Origin: Clostridia bacterium | GTDB taxonomy: Bacteria; Bacillota; Clostridia; Lachnospirales; Lachnospiraceae | DNA length: 64,000 nucleotides | NCBI GenBank assembly: GCA_910575625.1 | Contig: CAJTFD010000009.1 | Coordinates: 62,001-126,000 of the forward strand | Direction: 5' to 3' | In this document: positions 54,463 to 62,156 of the stretch, piece after piece | Layout: every line of letters starts with the position of its first letter | How positions within the stretch are numbered: the first letter of the stretch is position 1 | Notes under the pieces: model-generated | Told to the model about the DNA's origin: nothing | The model's database searches: none | Seen by the model: only the letters and a program-made list of their open reading frames with translations | Made by a program: the position numbers and the translations under genes

Positions 54463-55152
54463 ATGGACCTAAATGACAAAAAGATCTGTTTTATCATCTG
54501 TTATAACCAGGAGATTTATCTGCAGGAATGCCTGCTGTATCTGCAGCAGCTGCACGTCCCGGATGGATTTTCCACCGACCTTCTGACCATCGCGGACGCC
54601 CCCTCCATGACAGAAGGATACCAAGCCGCTATGGAGGCGAGCGATGCCAGATACAAGATCTATATGCACCAGGATGTCTTTATCGTATATCCATATTTTC
54701 TGGACAGTTTGATCGAGATCTTCCAGTCTTCCCCTCAGATCGGCATGGCCGGCATGGTGGGAAGTCCTGTTTTTCCCTCCGATCACATGATGTGGAGCGA
54801 AAAACTCACCGGAAACTTATATCACAGGGATATGCCGCCCTGTGACTATCACGATTACCGTTACAGTTTAGAGCACGGTCTCTCTTACGTAGATTCCATC
54901 GACGGCCTCCTGATGGCCACCGCCTACGACATCCCCTGGCGCACAGACCTCCTCCACGGCTGGAATTTCTACGACGTATCCCAGAGCTTTGAATTCCGCC
55001 GCCGCGGATACAAGATCGTCGTCCCAGAACAACGCCACCCCTGGTGCCTCCACGATGACGGCCAGATCCTAAACCTGTGGGACTACGACCGGGACCGCCG
55101 CATCTGTATGGAAGAATATCCCCTTTCCCTCTTGCGCCCGGGTACACATTAA
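54463..55152 (+). CDS. Glycosyltransferase (GT2-like, Glyco_tranf_2_5 type)
   Basis: A 229-residue GT-A-like protein. It starts ICFIICYNQEIYLQECLLYL, and the acidic motif HQDVFIVYPYFLDSL (about 66-80) and GMAGMVGSPVF (about 90-100) match the Glyco_tranf_2_5 type. The C-terminus has a QRHPWCLHDD segment. The ATG at 54463 follows AGGAGG; upstream in-frame ATGs lie inside the preceding gene. Together with the other transferases around flagellin it probably builds or extends a surface glycan. Confidence 0.8.
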   Translation: MDLNDKKICFIICYNQEIYLQECLLYLQQLHVPDGFSTDLLTIADAPSMTEGYQAAMEASDARYKIYMHQDVFIVYPYFLDSLIEIFQSSPQIGMAGMVGSPVFPSDHMMWSEKLTGNLYHRDMPPCDYHDYRYSLEHGLSYVDSIDGLLMATAYDIPWRTDLLHGWNFYDVSQSFEFRRRGYKIVVPEQRHPWCLHDDGQILNLWDYDRDRRICMEEYPLSLLRPGTH

Positions 55153-55206
55153 TGGTATAGTTGTGTATAGAGTATGTGTGATGTATGAGAAGGAGGTTGT
55201 GCACCC

Positions 55207-55869
55207 GTGCCCCAGATTAACAAATGGAGAAAAGCAAGTATATATGGTTTGGAAAAAACCTACATCTGTGATGTACAAGTTGAAATGATCAGCGATACGA
55301 TCACCCTGGTCTTTCCCGAGGAGATCCAAAACGGCGCCTGGGAGAACGTGAACATCGTTTTTTATGATGACAAAAAAGGCCTGGTCACCTATAAATGCAA
55401 ATTGCATGATTATAAACTCCGTTCCGAACGCCTCACCGCGCAGTGCATCTTAGGCGAGGAGGAGAGCGTCGTCCAGAGGCGGAACGACCTGAAGATCCGC
55501 CAGATCATCCCGATCTCCATACAAGCCTTCAACAGTACGACCGGCGAGAAGATGAACGTGAACGGTACGATCCAGGATATCAGTGCAGGCGGTATCTTTT
55601 TCATATCGGAGACGCTCTTTGATGAGGGGGAGCGATTCTCGTTCCTGTTCCGGCGGACGGCTGAACCGATGCGCCTGGAATGCGAAGTCCTGCGCAAGCA
55701 GCCCTACACCGGACGGGGCAATTACGTCCCAGGCACGATGATGGGCTACGGATGCCGTTTTGTCAATATGAATGACCACAAAGAATCCGCCGTCCGGTCG
55801 TACGTTTTCAAAGAAGACCTGCTGGCCCGCAAAAGAGAACGCGAGATGGAAGCAATGTTCGGCCGATGA
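55207..55869 (+). CDS. PilZ-domain c-di-GMP receptor (YcgR-like)
   Basis: A 220-residue protein with GTG start behind AAGGAGG. An N-terminal YcgR-like beta domain (about 1-90) is followed by a PilZ domain with the RxxxR motif (QRRNDLKIRQ, about 90-99) and the D-x-S-x-x-G motif (DISAGGI, about 124-130). Such proteins bind c-di-GMP and slow flagellar rotation or regulate surface synthesis. The location in a flagellar/glycosylation neighbourhood agrees. A terminator follows. Confidence 0.88.
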   Translation: MPQINKWRKASIYGLEKTYICDVQVEMISDTITLVFPEEIQNGAWENVNIVFYDDKKGLVTYKCKLHDYKLRSERLTAQCILGEEESVVQRRNDLKIRQIIPISIQAFNSTTGEKMNVNGTIQDISAGGIFFISETLFDEGERFSFLFRRTAEPMRLECEVLRKQPYTGRGNYVPGTMMGYGCRFVNMNDHKESAVRSYVFKEDLLARKREREMEAMFGR

Positions 55870-55928
55870 TAATGACCTTTGGATCTTTCAAAAAAAATAT
55901 TTTACAGTTGAAGAATGAACATGGAATG

Positions 55929-55967
55929 CCACTCCGCAGCTTTATCAAAGTTCAGGAGTGGTTTTTT
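55929..55967 (+). terminator. Terminator after the PilZ gene
   Basis: CCACTCC/GGAGTGG outer stem with an inner CTTT/AAAG stem, followed by TTTTTT on the plus strand. Confidence 0.85.
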
Positions 55968-56052
55968 GCGTAAACACAGAAAGGAGGAGGAACTGCGGGA
56001 AAATAACTGATACATATACACAGGATATATTTTTCTACAATTCCCACGATGG

Positions 56053-57093
56053 ATGATGCAAAAAAAATGGATGAAATTCCTACTGACAGCTGTCTTAACG
56101 CTCTCCGTGACCGCCCTGACCGGATGCGGAGGAACACAAAAAGGCAGCTCTTCCCCACAGGAAACCACAGCGGCCGCTGAAAAAGAGACCGCCCAAGATG
56201 AGAGCACCGATACTAAAGACACAAAAGATGCCGAAAATAAAGGCTCAGCCACAGAAGGGACCGGCAGGCAGAACGGGACCGTTTACCCGCTCACGGTCAC
56301 GGACGGCCTGGGCGATGAGGTGACGATCGAAGCCGAGCCGGAGCGCGTGATCTCCCTGTCCCCCGCCAACACGGAGATCCTGTTCGCCCTGGATGCCGGT
56401 ACGATGATAAAGGGACGGACCGACTACTGTTCCTACCCGGCGGAGGCGGCCGACGTCCCGTCGATCGGCACATACACATCCCCGAACACCGAACTGATCA
56501 TCTCCATGGAACCGGATGTGATCTTCGCCTCGGATTACATGGACGACAGCATCCGGGAGCAAGTGGAGGCCGCCGGTGCGAAGGTGGTGGTCTTCTCCGC
56601 CAACAGCGTGGAGAGCGTGCTGGATGCGATCTTGCAGGCCGGAAAGATCCTGAACCTGAATGAGAACGCCCAGGCATTGGTGGATTCCATGAACGCCGAT
56701 CTGGAAGATCTGCAAACGGACATCGCCGATAAAAAAGGTACACGATCCGTATTTGTAGACATCGGTTCCTATTACAGCGCCGGCCCCGGCTCCCTGCTCG
56801 CCGACATGCTGGACAAGATCGGTGCGACCAACATCGCCGCCGATCCCGGCGAGGCGTACCCGCAGCTCTCCGTGGAATCGATCATCGAGAAAGATCCGGA
56901 CGTCTACATCTCCCTGTACACCACAGCGGAGGAACTCAAAGAGACATCCGGTCTGAATGACCTGGACTGCATCAAAAACGACAAGATCACCTACTACGAA
57001 GCCCTCTCCAACGAGGCCGATATGATCCAGCGGCCCGGTCCCCGTGTCGTGGAGGGGATGGAACTTTTAGCCGAACAGATCTATGAAAAATAA
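56053..57093 (+). CDS. btuF: Corrinoid/iron-siderophore ABC transporter substrate-binding lipoprotein
   Basis: A 346-residue lipoprotein with lipobox LTGC (Cys near residue 25), then a Ser/Thr/Glu-rich linker. A type III (BtuF/FepB) binding fold follows, with the start RVISLSPANTEILFALDAG and a bridging helix. The corrinoid role is taken from the downstream cbiZ. No good Shine-Dalgarno sequence precedes either ATG (56053 or 56056), although AAAGGAGGAGG lies about 70 bases upstream. No cobalamin riboswitch was found. The stop overlaps the next gene. Confidence 0.85.
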   Translation: MMQKKWMKFLLTAVLTLSVTALTGCGGTQKGSSSPQETTAAAEKETAQDESTDTKDTKDAENKGSATEGTGRQNGTVYPLTVTDGLGDEVTIEAEPERVISLSPANTEILFALDAGTMIKGRTDYCSYPAEAADVPSIGTYTSPNTELIISMEPDVIFASDYMDDSIREQVEAAGAKVVVFSANSVESVLDAILQAGKILNLNENAQALVDSMNADLEDLQTDIADKKGTRSVFVDIGSYYSAGPGSLLADMLDKIGATNIAADPGEAYPQLSVESIIEKDPDVYISLYTTAEELKETSGLNDLDCIKNDKITYYEALSNEADMIQRPGPRVVEGMELLAEQIYEK

Positions 57094-58108
57094 AACAGAT
57101 GGGAAAATAGACAGAAAATGGGCGATCCCCCTCTCCATCCTGGCCTGCCTCGCGATCATGTACGTGTGCACAGTGACCGGGATCGCCTCCATACCTTTTA
57201 GGGACGCGAACCGGATCCTGCTCCACGAATTCCTGCACCTGGATGTGGACATGGAGGGGATCACCGACGGCAGCATCACGATCATACGCAGCGTCCGCCT
57301 CCCCCGGGTGGTGCTGGGCTTTCTCGCCGGCGCCTCCCTGGCCGTATGCGGCGCGGGTTTCCAGGGGATCTTCAAGAATCCCATGGCAGATCCCTTTGTC
57401 CTGGGCGTATCCTCCGGCGCGGCTCTGGGGGCCGCTATCGGCATCGTCCTCCACTTCGGGACCACACTCCTGGCATTTGTCGGAGCCTTCCTGACGATCA
57501 CACTGGTCTATAATATCTCAAAAATCGGGAAAAAAGTCCCCGTAGCCATCCTGCTATTATCTGGTATCGCTGTGAGCCAGACACTATCCGCCACCATGTC
57601 GATCATCATGATCCTCAACAAACAGAGCATGGACCAGATCATGTTCTGGACCATGGGCAGCTTAAACGGCAAGGGCTGGGGCCAGATCATCACAGTGCTG
57701 CCCTACAGCCTCCTGGGTATCGCGCTGCTCTTGACCACCTGCCGGGAACTGGATATCATGCTCACCGGCGAGGAGACCGCGATCCAGCTGGGCGTAAATG
57801 TGGAATCCCTGAAAAAGAGAGTCCTCTTCGCTTCCACGGTCATCACCGCCGCCGTGATCTCCGTCACAGGGATCATCGGTTTTGTCGGGCTTGTGGTCCC
57901 CCATGTGGTGCGCATGATCACCGGACCGAAACACCGGGTCTTGATGCCCCTGTCCCTGCTCTTTGGCGGCACCTTTTTGATCATCTGCGATACGGCCGCG
58001 CGGAGCATGGCCGTGTGGGAAATCCCGGTGGGCATCATCACCTCCCTGTGCGGCGGACCCTTTTTCATCTATCTGCTCCGGCGGATGAAGAGAGGAGGCG
58101 GACTCTAG
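57083..58108 (+). CDS. btuC: FecCD-family ABC transporter permease
   Basis: A 341-residue permease of the BtuC/FecCD type with about ten membrane helices. Family features are RLPRVVLGFLAGASLAVCGAG (about 72-92), GVSSGAALGAAIG, and GFVGLVVPHVVRMITG (about 270-285), the region that contacts the ATPase. It overlaps the end of btuF by 11 bases and ends directly at the next start codon (TAGATG). It forms the transmembrane channel for corrinoid uptake together with the flanking genes. Confidence 0.92.
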   Translation: MKNKTDGKIDRKWAIPLSILACLAIMYVCTVTGIASIPFRDANRILLHEFLHLDVDMEGITDGSITIIRSVRLPRVVLGFLAGASLAVCGAGFQGIFKNPMADPFVLGVSSGAALGAAIGIVLHFGTTLLAFVGAFLTITLVYNISKIGKKVPVAILLLSGIAVSQTLSATMSIIMILNKQSMDQIMFWTMGSLNGKGWGQIITVLPYSLLGIALLLTTCRELDIMLTGEETAIQLGVNVESLKKRVLFASTVITAAVISVTGIIGFVGLVVPHVVRMITGPKHRVLMPLSLLFGGTFLIICDTAARSMAVWEIPVGIITSLCGGPFFIYLLRRMKRGGGL

Positions 58109-59380
58109 ATGAAGGAAAATATACTGGAATTTCACCAGATCGCCGCCGGATACGGAGACCGCCAGATCCTAAAAGACGTGACCCTGGCCATCCGGGAGGG
58201 GGATTTCGCCGGCCTGATCGGATCCAACGGCACTGGAAAATCCACACTGATCAAATGTGTTTCCGGTCTCCTTCCGCTCAAGCGCGGCAAGATCATGATC
58301 TGCGGCAGAGAAAATACATCTTTAAAAAGCCGGGAGCGGGCACAGATGGTGGCCGTCGTCCCCCAATCCTACCATGTGGAATACGATTTCACCGTGGAGG
58401 ATATCGTGATGATGGGCCGGAACCCCTACCTGAGCTTTCGCAAAAAAGAAAGCCAGACAGACCGGGACATTGTGGAAGAGGCCATGCGGATGACCAACAC
58501 GGCCGTCTTCCGCGACCGTCTCTACAACGAACTCAGCGGCGGCGAGCGGCAGCGGGTCATCCTGGCACGGGCCATCGCCCAGAAGCCGCGGATCATCCTC
58601 CTGGATGAGCCCACCTCCGCCCTGGACGTCCATCACCAGATCGAGGTGATGGAACTGATCACAAGATTAAATCGCGAAGAACACATGACTGTCCTGGCGG
58701 TGCTCCACGACATCAACATGGCCTCCCGGTTCTGCCAGCGGATGATCATGCTCCAGGAAGGCGTTGTCACTGCAGACGGCACACCCCGGGAAGTGATCAA
58801 CCGCCAGAACATGGAATCTCTGTACAAGATGAAACTGATGATCCGGGAAAGCCCCCTGTTCCACAAACCGGAGATCATCCCCATCCGCGTCATGCCGGAG
58901 GAGAAGATCACCGCCCCCTGCCACATCCATGTGATCTGCGGCGCGACGGAAGCCGTACACTTGTTGGAGGAACTGGACGCAAAAGGCTACACACTCTCAG
59001 CCGGCGTGCTCAATAAACTGAGTGAAGACTGGAACATCTGCCAGGAACTGAAGATCCCCTGTGTGGACATCGAACCCTTCACCCCCGTGACCGAGGAAAA
59101 ACAGGCCGAGAACCTGGAGTTTATGGAAAACGCGGATATCATCCTTGTCGCCGGTGTGCCCTTCGGCGAGAGCAACATCATGAACCTGCACGGCCTGGAT
59201 CAGACCCGGGGCGAACTCTATATCCACCGGAACGCGCTGAGCCACGACTACACCGACGGCAAACTCGCAAAACAGATCCAGCTCCTGGAAAGAGCAAAAG
59301 ATATCACATACATCGAGACAAACAGCGCATTCCTGGAAATCCTGAAACAGAAAGAATACCTGGATAAAAATGAGGAATAA
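58109..59380 (+). CDS. btuD: BtuD-like ABC transporter ATPase with an extra C-terminal domain
   Basis: A 423-residue protein. Residues 1-260 form an ATPase of the BtuD/FepC class: Walker A GSNGTGKST (about 37-45), signature LSGGERQR (about 144-151), Walker B IILLDEPTSALD and the His of VLHDINM. The last ~150 residues form a separate domain starting PCHIHVICGATEAVHLLEELDAKG, with a Rossmann-like look and ending in charged helices. The domain is absent from usual BtuD (about 250-260 residues). I do not know its function; the fusion next to cbiZ hints at corrinoid handling. Confidence 0.9.
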   Translation: MKENILEFHQIAAGYGDRQILKDVTLAIREGDFAGLIGSNGTGKSTLIKCVSGLLPLKRGKIMICGRENTSLKSRERAQMVAVVPQSYHVEYDFTVEDIVMMGRNPYLSFRKKESQTDRDIVEEAMRMTNTAVFRDRLYNELSGGERQRVILARAIAQKPRIILLDEPTSALDVHHQIEVMELITRLNREEHMTVLAVLHDINMASRFCQRMIMLQEGVVTADGTPREVINRQNMESLYKMKLMIRESPLFHKPEIIPIRVMPEEKITAPCHIHVICGATEAVHLLEELDAKGYTLSAGVLNKLSEDWNICQELKIPCVDIEPFTPVTEEKQAENLEFMENADIILVAGVPFGESNIMNLHGLDQTRGELYIHRNALSHDYTDGKLAKQIQLLERAKDITYIETNSAFLEILKQKEYLDKNEE

Positions 59381-59381
59381 G

Positions 59382-60437
59382 ATGAAGATCTGTCAACTGG
59401 CGTGCGGCGACGAGCTGCACCGTTATAAAAAATCCCTCGTCCTCACCTTTAGCGGCCCCCGCAAAGTACTGAGCACCGGCCTCAACAACGGCGGATGCCG
59501 GACGGATCTGGCGGCCGTATTCAACAACGACGGGAATCCCGGACCCGGGATGCAATTTGCGATGCGGGCTGATACCTACCAGGAGCACCTGGACGTGGTC
59601 GCACGGGATGACCTTGGTCTGGATCCGGACATGTGTACCGGCTTCTGCACTGCGGCCAGCATGGACAACGTGTCTATCCAGACCATGACCCACGAAGATT
59701 TTTCCGTGACCGCCGTCGTGACTGGCGGCATCGAGAACAACGGATGTCGGATCGGGGACCCCGCCTCCTACACAGAAAAACCCGGAACGATCAATATCCT
59801 TTTACACATCGACGCGGATCTCTCAGACGGCGTCCTGGTGAAAGCCCTCGCCTCCTGCGCCGAGGCAAAAACCGCAGCCATCCAGGAGCTGATGGCCGCC
59901 AGCCGCGCTTCCAACGGCCTGGCGACAGGCTCCGGCACGGACGGCATCATCGCCGTCTGCAATCCCACTTCCGGGAGGACGCTGACGGATGCCGGACATC
60001 ACAGCAAGCTGGGGGAATACATCGGCAGGACCGTGATGAAGGCAGTCAAGGAGGCCCTGTTCCTCCAGACCGGCTTGAACCCCCGATCCCAGCACGATGT
60101 CCTCCGGCGCATGGATCGGTTTGGCGTTACTGCAGATGCCCTTTGGGACGCCTATAAGAAAAAGGGAGAGCTGCCCAGATATGCATTTGAGGACCGATCG
60201 GATAGGCTAAAGACCATGGATAACTTAGTGACCTGCACTTCCCTGTATGCCCATCTCCTAGATCAGATCGGGTGGGGATTGTTGACGCCAGGGGAGGCTT
60301 GGCAGGTCGGACGGCAGCTCCTCGAGATGGCCGGTATGCCAAGATCCGACGATGGCGAGATACCGGAGGACAGCGCAGCTGCAGTCCCATGGATGACAGA
60401 GAGATTTATGGAGGGTCTGCTGCACCTTTTGGGATAA
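59382..60437 (+). CDS. cbiZ: Adenosylcobinamide amidohydrolase CbiZ
   Basis: A 351-residue protein of the CbiZ family, which cleaves the aminopropanol side chain from adenosylcobinamide to give adenosylcobyric acid for corrinoid salvage. Conserved blocks are LSTGLNNGGC (near residue 30), a CTGFCTAASMDNVSI segment, NNGCRIGDP, and SGTDGIIAVCNP. The ATG at 59382 follows GAGG; an ATG at 59370 overlaps btuD by 11 bases. About 120 C-terminal residues follow the core, beyond the usual CbiZ length. A strong terminator follows. Confidence 0.85.
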   Translation: MKICQLACGDELHRYKKSLVLTFSGPRKVLSTGLNNGGCRTDLAAVFNNDGNPGPGMQFAMRADTYQEHLDVVARDDLGLDPDMCTGFCTAASMDNVSIQTMTHEDFSVTAVVTGGIENNGCRIGDPASYTEKPGTINILLHIDADLSDGVLVKALASCAEAKTAAIQELMAASRASNGLATGSGTDGIIAVCNPTSGRTLTDAGHHSKLGEYIGRTVMKAVKEALFLQTGLNPRSQHDVLRRMDRFGVTADALWDAYKKKGELPRYAFEDRSDRLKTMDNLVTCTSLYAHLLDQIGWGLLTPGEAWQVGRQLLEMAGMPRSDDGEIPEDSAAAVPWMTERFMEGLLHLLG

Positions 60438-60440
60438 ATG

Positions 60441-60494
60441 ACAGATGGCCGGTCCCCTTTTTACCACCAAAAGGATGACCGGCCATCTGTTTTT
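60441..60494. terminator. Terminator after cbiZ
   Basis: Perfect 14-bp stem ACAGATGGCCGGTC/GACCGGCCATCTGT with an inner CCTTTT/AAAAGG stem, followed by T5 on the plus strand. It lies between convergent genes and may work in both directions. Confidence 0.9.
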
Positions 60495-60588
60495 GCACCA
60501 AACCTATTTATCTCGATCATGCGATCCGTATCGGACAACCTTCCCACGCCCCATCCGATCACTCTTTAAACATCCACATCCACCGCTC

Positions 60589-61260
60589 TCACCCCACGCG
60601 GATACTCCGTATGATCCCCACGCGCTGGTTCTCGATATGTCTGTAAATGATATTTTTTGCCTTCTCGGCATCGCGTTCCCGGATCGCATCCACTATCTGC
60701 CCGTGCTCTTCCACCAGTATCTTGCGGACATTCTCCTCTTTCAGATATTCCATGCGGTAGCGATAGACCTGTTCCCGGAGGTTCGCCTGCATCTCGATCA
60801 GACATTTATTCCCGGAAACGCTGTATATGATCTCGTGGAAATTCTTATCGGCCTCGGCCATCTCCGTCAGGTCGCCGCCCTGTATGGCCTCCTCAAAACC
60901 TTTCGCCGCCTGCTCCAGCAGATCCAATTGCTCACGTCCGATCATCTGGCAGGCCTTGTCGATAGCCATGCGCTCCAGTCCGATACGGACTTCCAGCACG
61001 TCTGTCAGGTCTTTCTCTGTGATATTCGCTACCTGCGCCCCTTTCCTGTGGATCATCCGCACGAGCCCGTCCTGTTCCAATTTCCGTATCGCATCCCGGA
61101 TGGGTGTCCGGCTGACGCCCAGCTCCTCTGCCAGGGCGATCTCCATCAGACGCTCCCCAGGTTTCAGCTCGCCCCGCAGGATCGCCTGCCGGAGTGTTTT
61201 GTAGACCGCATCCCGAAGCGGCAGATACTCATCCATCTCCATGGAAAAACGGTTTTTCAT
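60589..61260 (-). CDS. GntR-family regulator, FadR subfamily
   Basis: A 223-residue regulator. The N-terminal winged helix includes GELKPGERLMEIALAEELGVSRTPIRDAI (about 30-58, split here by the recognition helix). The C-terminal FCD domain has metal-binding Asp/His residues (DKNFHEIIY, LVEEHGQIV, YRHIENQ). FadR-type regulators sense small organic acids. The start codon follows the ispE stop directly (TAGATG), so it is coupled to ispE. The effector and targets are unknown. Confidence 0.88.
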   Translation of the reverse strand: MKNRFSMEMDEYLPLRDAVYKTLRQAILRGELKPGERLMEIALAEELGVSRTPIRDAIRKLEQDGLVRMIHRKGAQVANITEKDLTDVLEVRIGLERMAIDKACQMIGREQLDLLEQAAKGFEEAIQGGDLTEMAEADKNFHEIIYSVSGNKCLIEMQANLREQVYRYRMEYLKEENVRKILVEEHGQIVDAIRERDAEKAKNIIYRHIENQRVGIIRSIRVG

Positions 61261-62130
61261 CTATCTTTTCCCCTTATTATTAAAAAAGCGGGTCGCGAAA
61301 ACGGTACGGGCCATCTGGCTCTCACGCAGTGCATTTGCTGCTCTCTGGATGGCCGCCCAGGAATCAAAAAGGCCGAACACCGTCGGGCCGCTCCCGCTCA
61401 TCATGGCATGTAAAGCGCCTTTCTCCAACATCAGTTCCCTGATCTGTCCGATCACAGGATCCTCCCGCGTGATCCCCGGCTCAAACACGTTCTCCATATG
61501 AGGGATCATCGCCGCCAGGTCTTGTGCCTGGATCCCCTGTACCAGGCTGTGGATATCAGGATGGCGCGCGATCTTCTCCAGATGCAGGGACTCATATGCC
61601 TGTTTGGTGGATACGTTCACCGCCGGTTTGCCCACCAGCACGAAACAGCCCGGGGCCGGCGGCAGGGGCGTGAGCTTTTCTCCGATCCCCTCCGCCAGGG
61701 CTGTCCCCCGCATCACACAGTAGGGCACATCCGCACCGATGGAAAGCCCTCTCTTCATCAACTCTTTTTTTGAAAGGTGCAGGTGGAACATCCGGTTGAC
61801 CGCCACAAGAGTTGCGGCCGCATCGGAGCTCCCTCCGGCTAGACCTGCGGACACCGGGATGAATTTCTGCAGGTCGATCCGCAGCCCACCCCGGATATGG
61901 AACTCCCTCATCAGAAGTTCCGCCGCTTTGTAGACAAGGTTGCGCTCATCCGTGGGTATATAAGGGAGGTTTGTCCGCAGCCAGATCCCTGGCCTGGAGG
62001 TCTTATAGAGGTTGATCACATCGTACATCTGTATGGTCTGCATGACCATACGCACTTCGTGATACCCGTCTTCTCGTTTTCTGAGCACATCCAGGCCCAG
62101 ATTGATCTTCGCCAATGCCCGTACTCTCAT
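61261..62130 (-). CDS. ispE: 4-diphosphocytidyl-2-C-methyl-D-erythritol kinase
   Basis: IspE phosphorylates CDP-methylerythritol in the MEP pathway of isoprenoid precursor synthesis. The 289-residue GHMP kinase has the start ALAKINLGLDVL, the ATP-binding segment PVSAGLAGGSSDAAATL (about 90-106) and a C-terminal SGSGPTVFGLF motif (about 255-265). The ATG at 62130 is used because AGGAG lies 5 bases upstream; a GTG two codons earlier is possible. It lies between the hydratase and GntR genes. Confidence 0.95.
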   Translation of the reverse strand: MRVRALAKINLGLDVLRKREDGYHEVRMVMQTIQMYDVINLYKTSRPGIWLRTNLPYIPTDERNLVYKAAELLMREFHIRGGLRIDLQKFIPVSAGLAGGSSDAAATLVAVNRMFHLHLSKKELMKRGLSIGADVPYCVMRGTALAEGIGEKLTPLPPAPGCFVLVGKPAVNVSTKQAYESLHLEKIARHPDIHSLVQGIQAQDLAAMIPHMENVFEPGITREDPVIGQIRELMLEKGALHAMMSGSGPTVFGLFDSWAAIQRAANALRESQMARTVFATRFFNNKGKR

Positions 62131-62156
62131 CGCCACTCCTGTTTATCCTATGCTCA

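Noticed and set aside
55870..56052. Cobalamin riboswitch before btuF
   Set aside because: GCCACTCC at 55928 recalls a B12-box fragment, but it is one arm of the PilZ-gene terminator, and the rest of the riboswitch core is absent.
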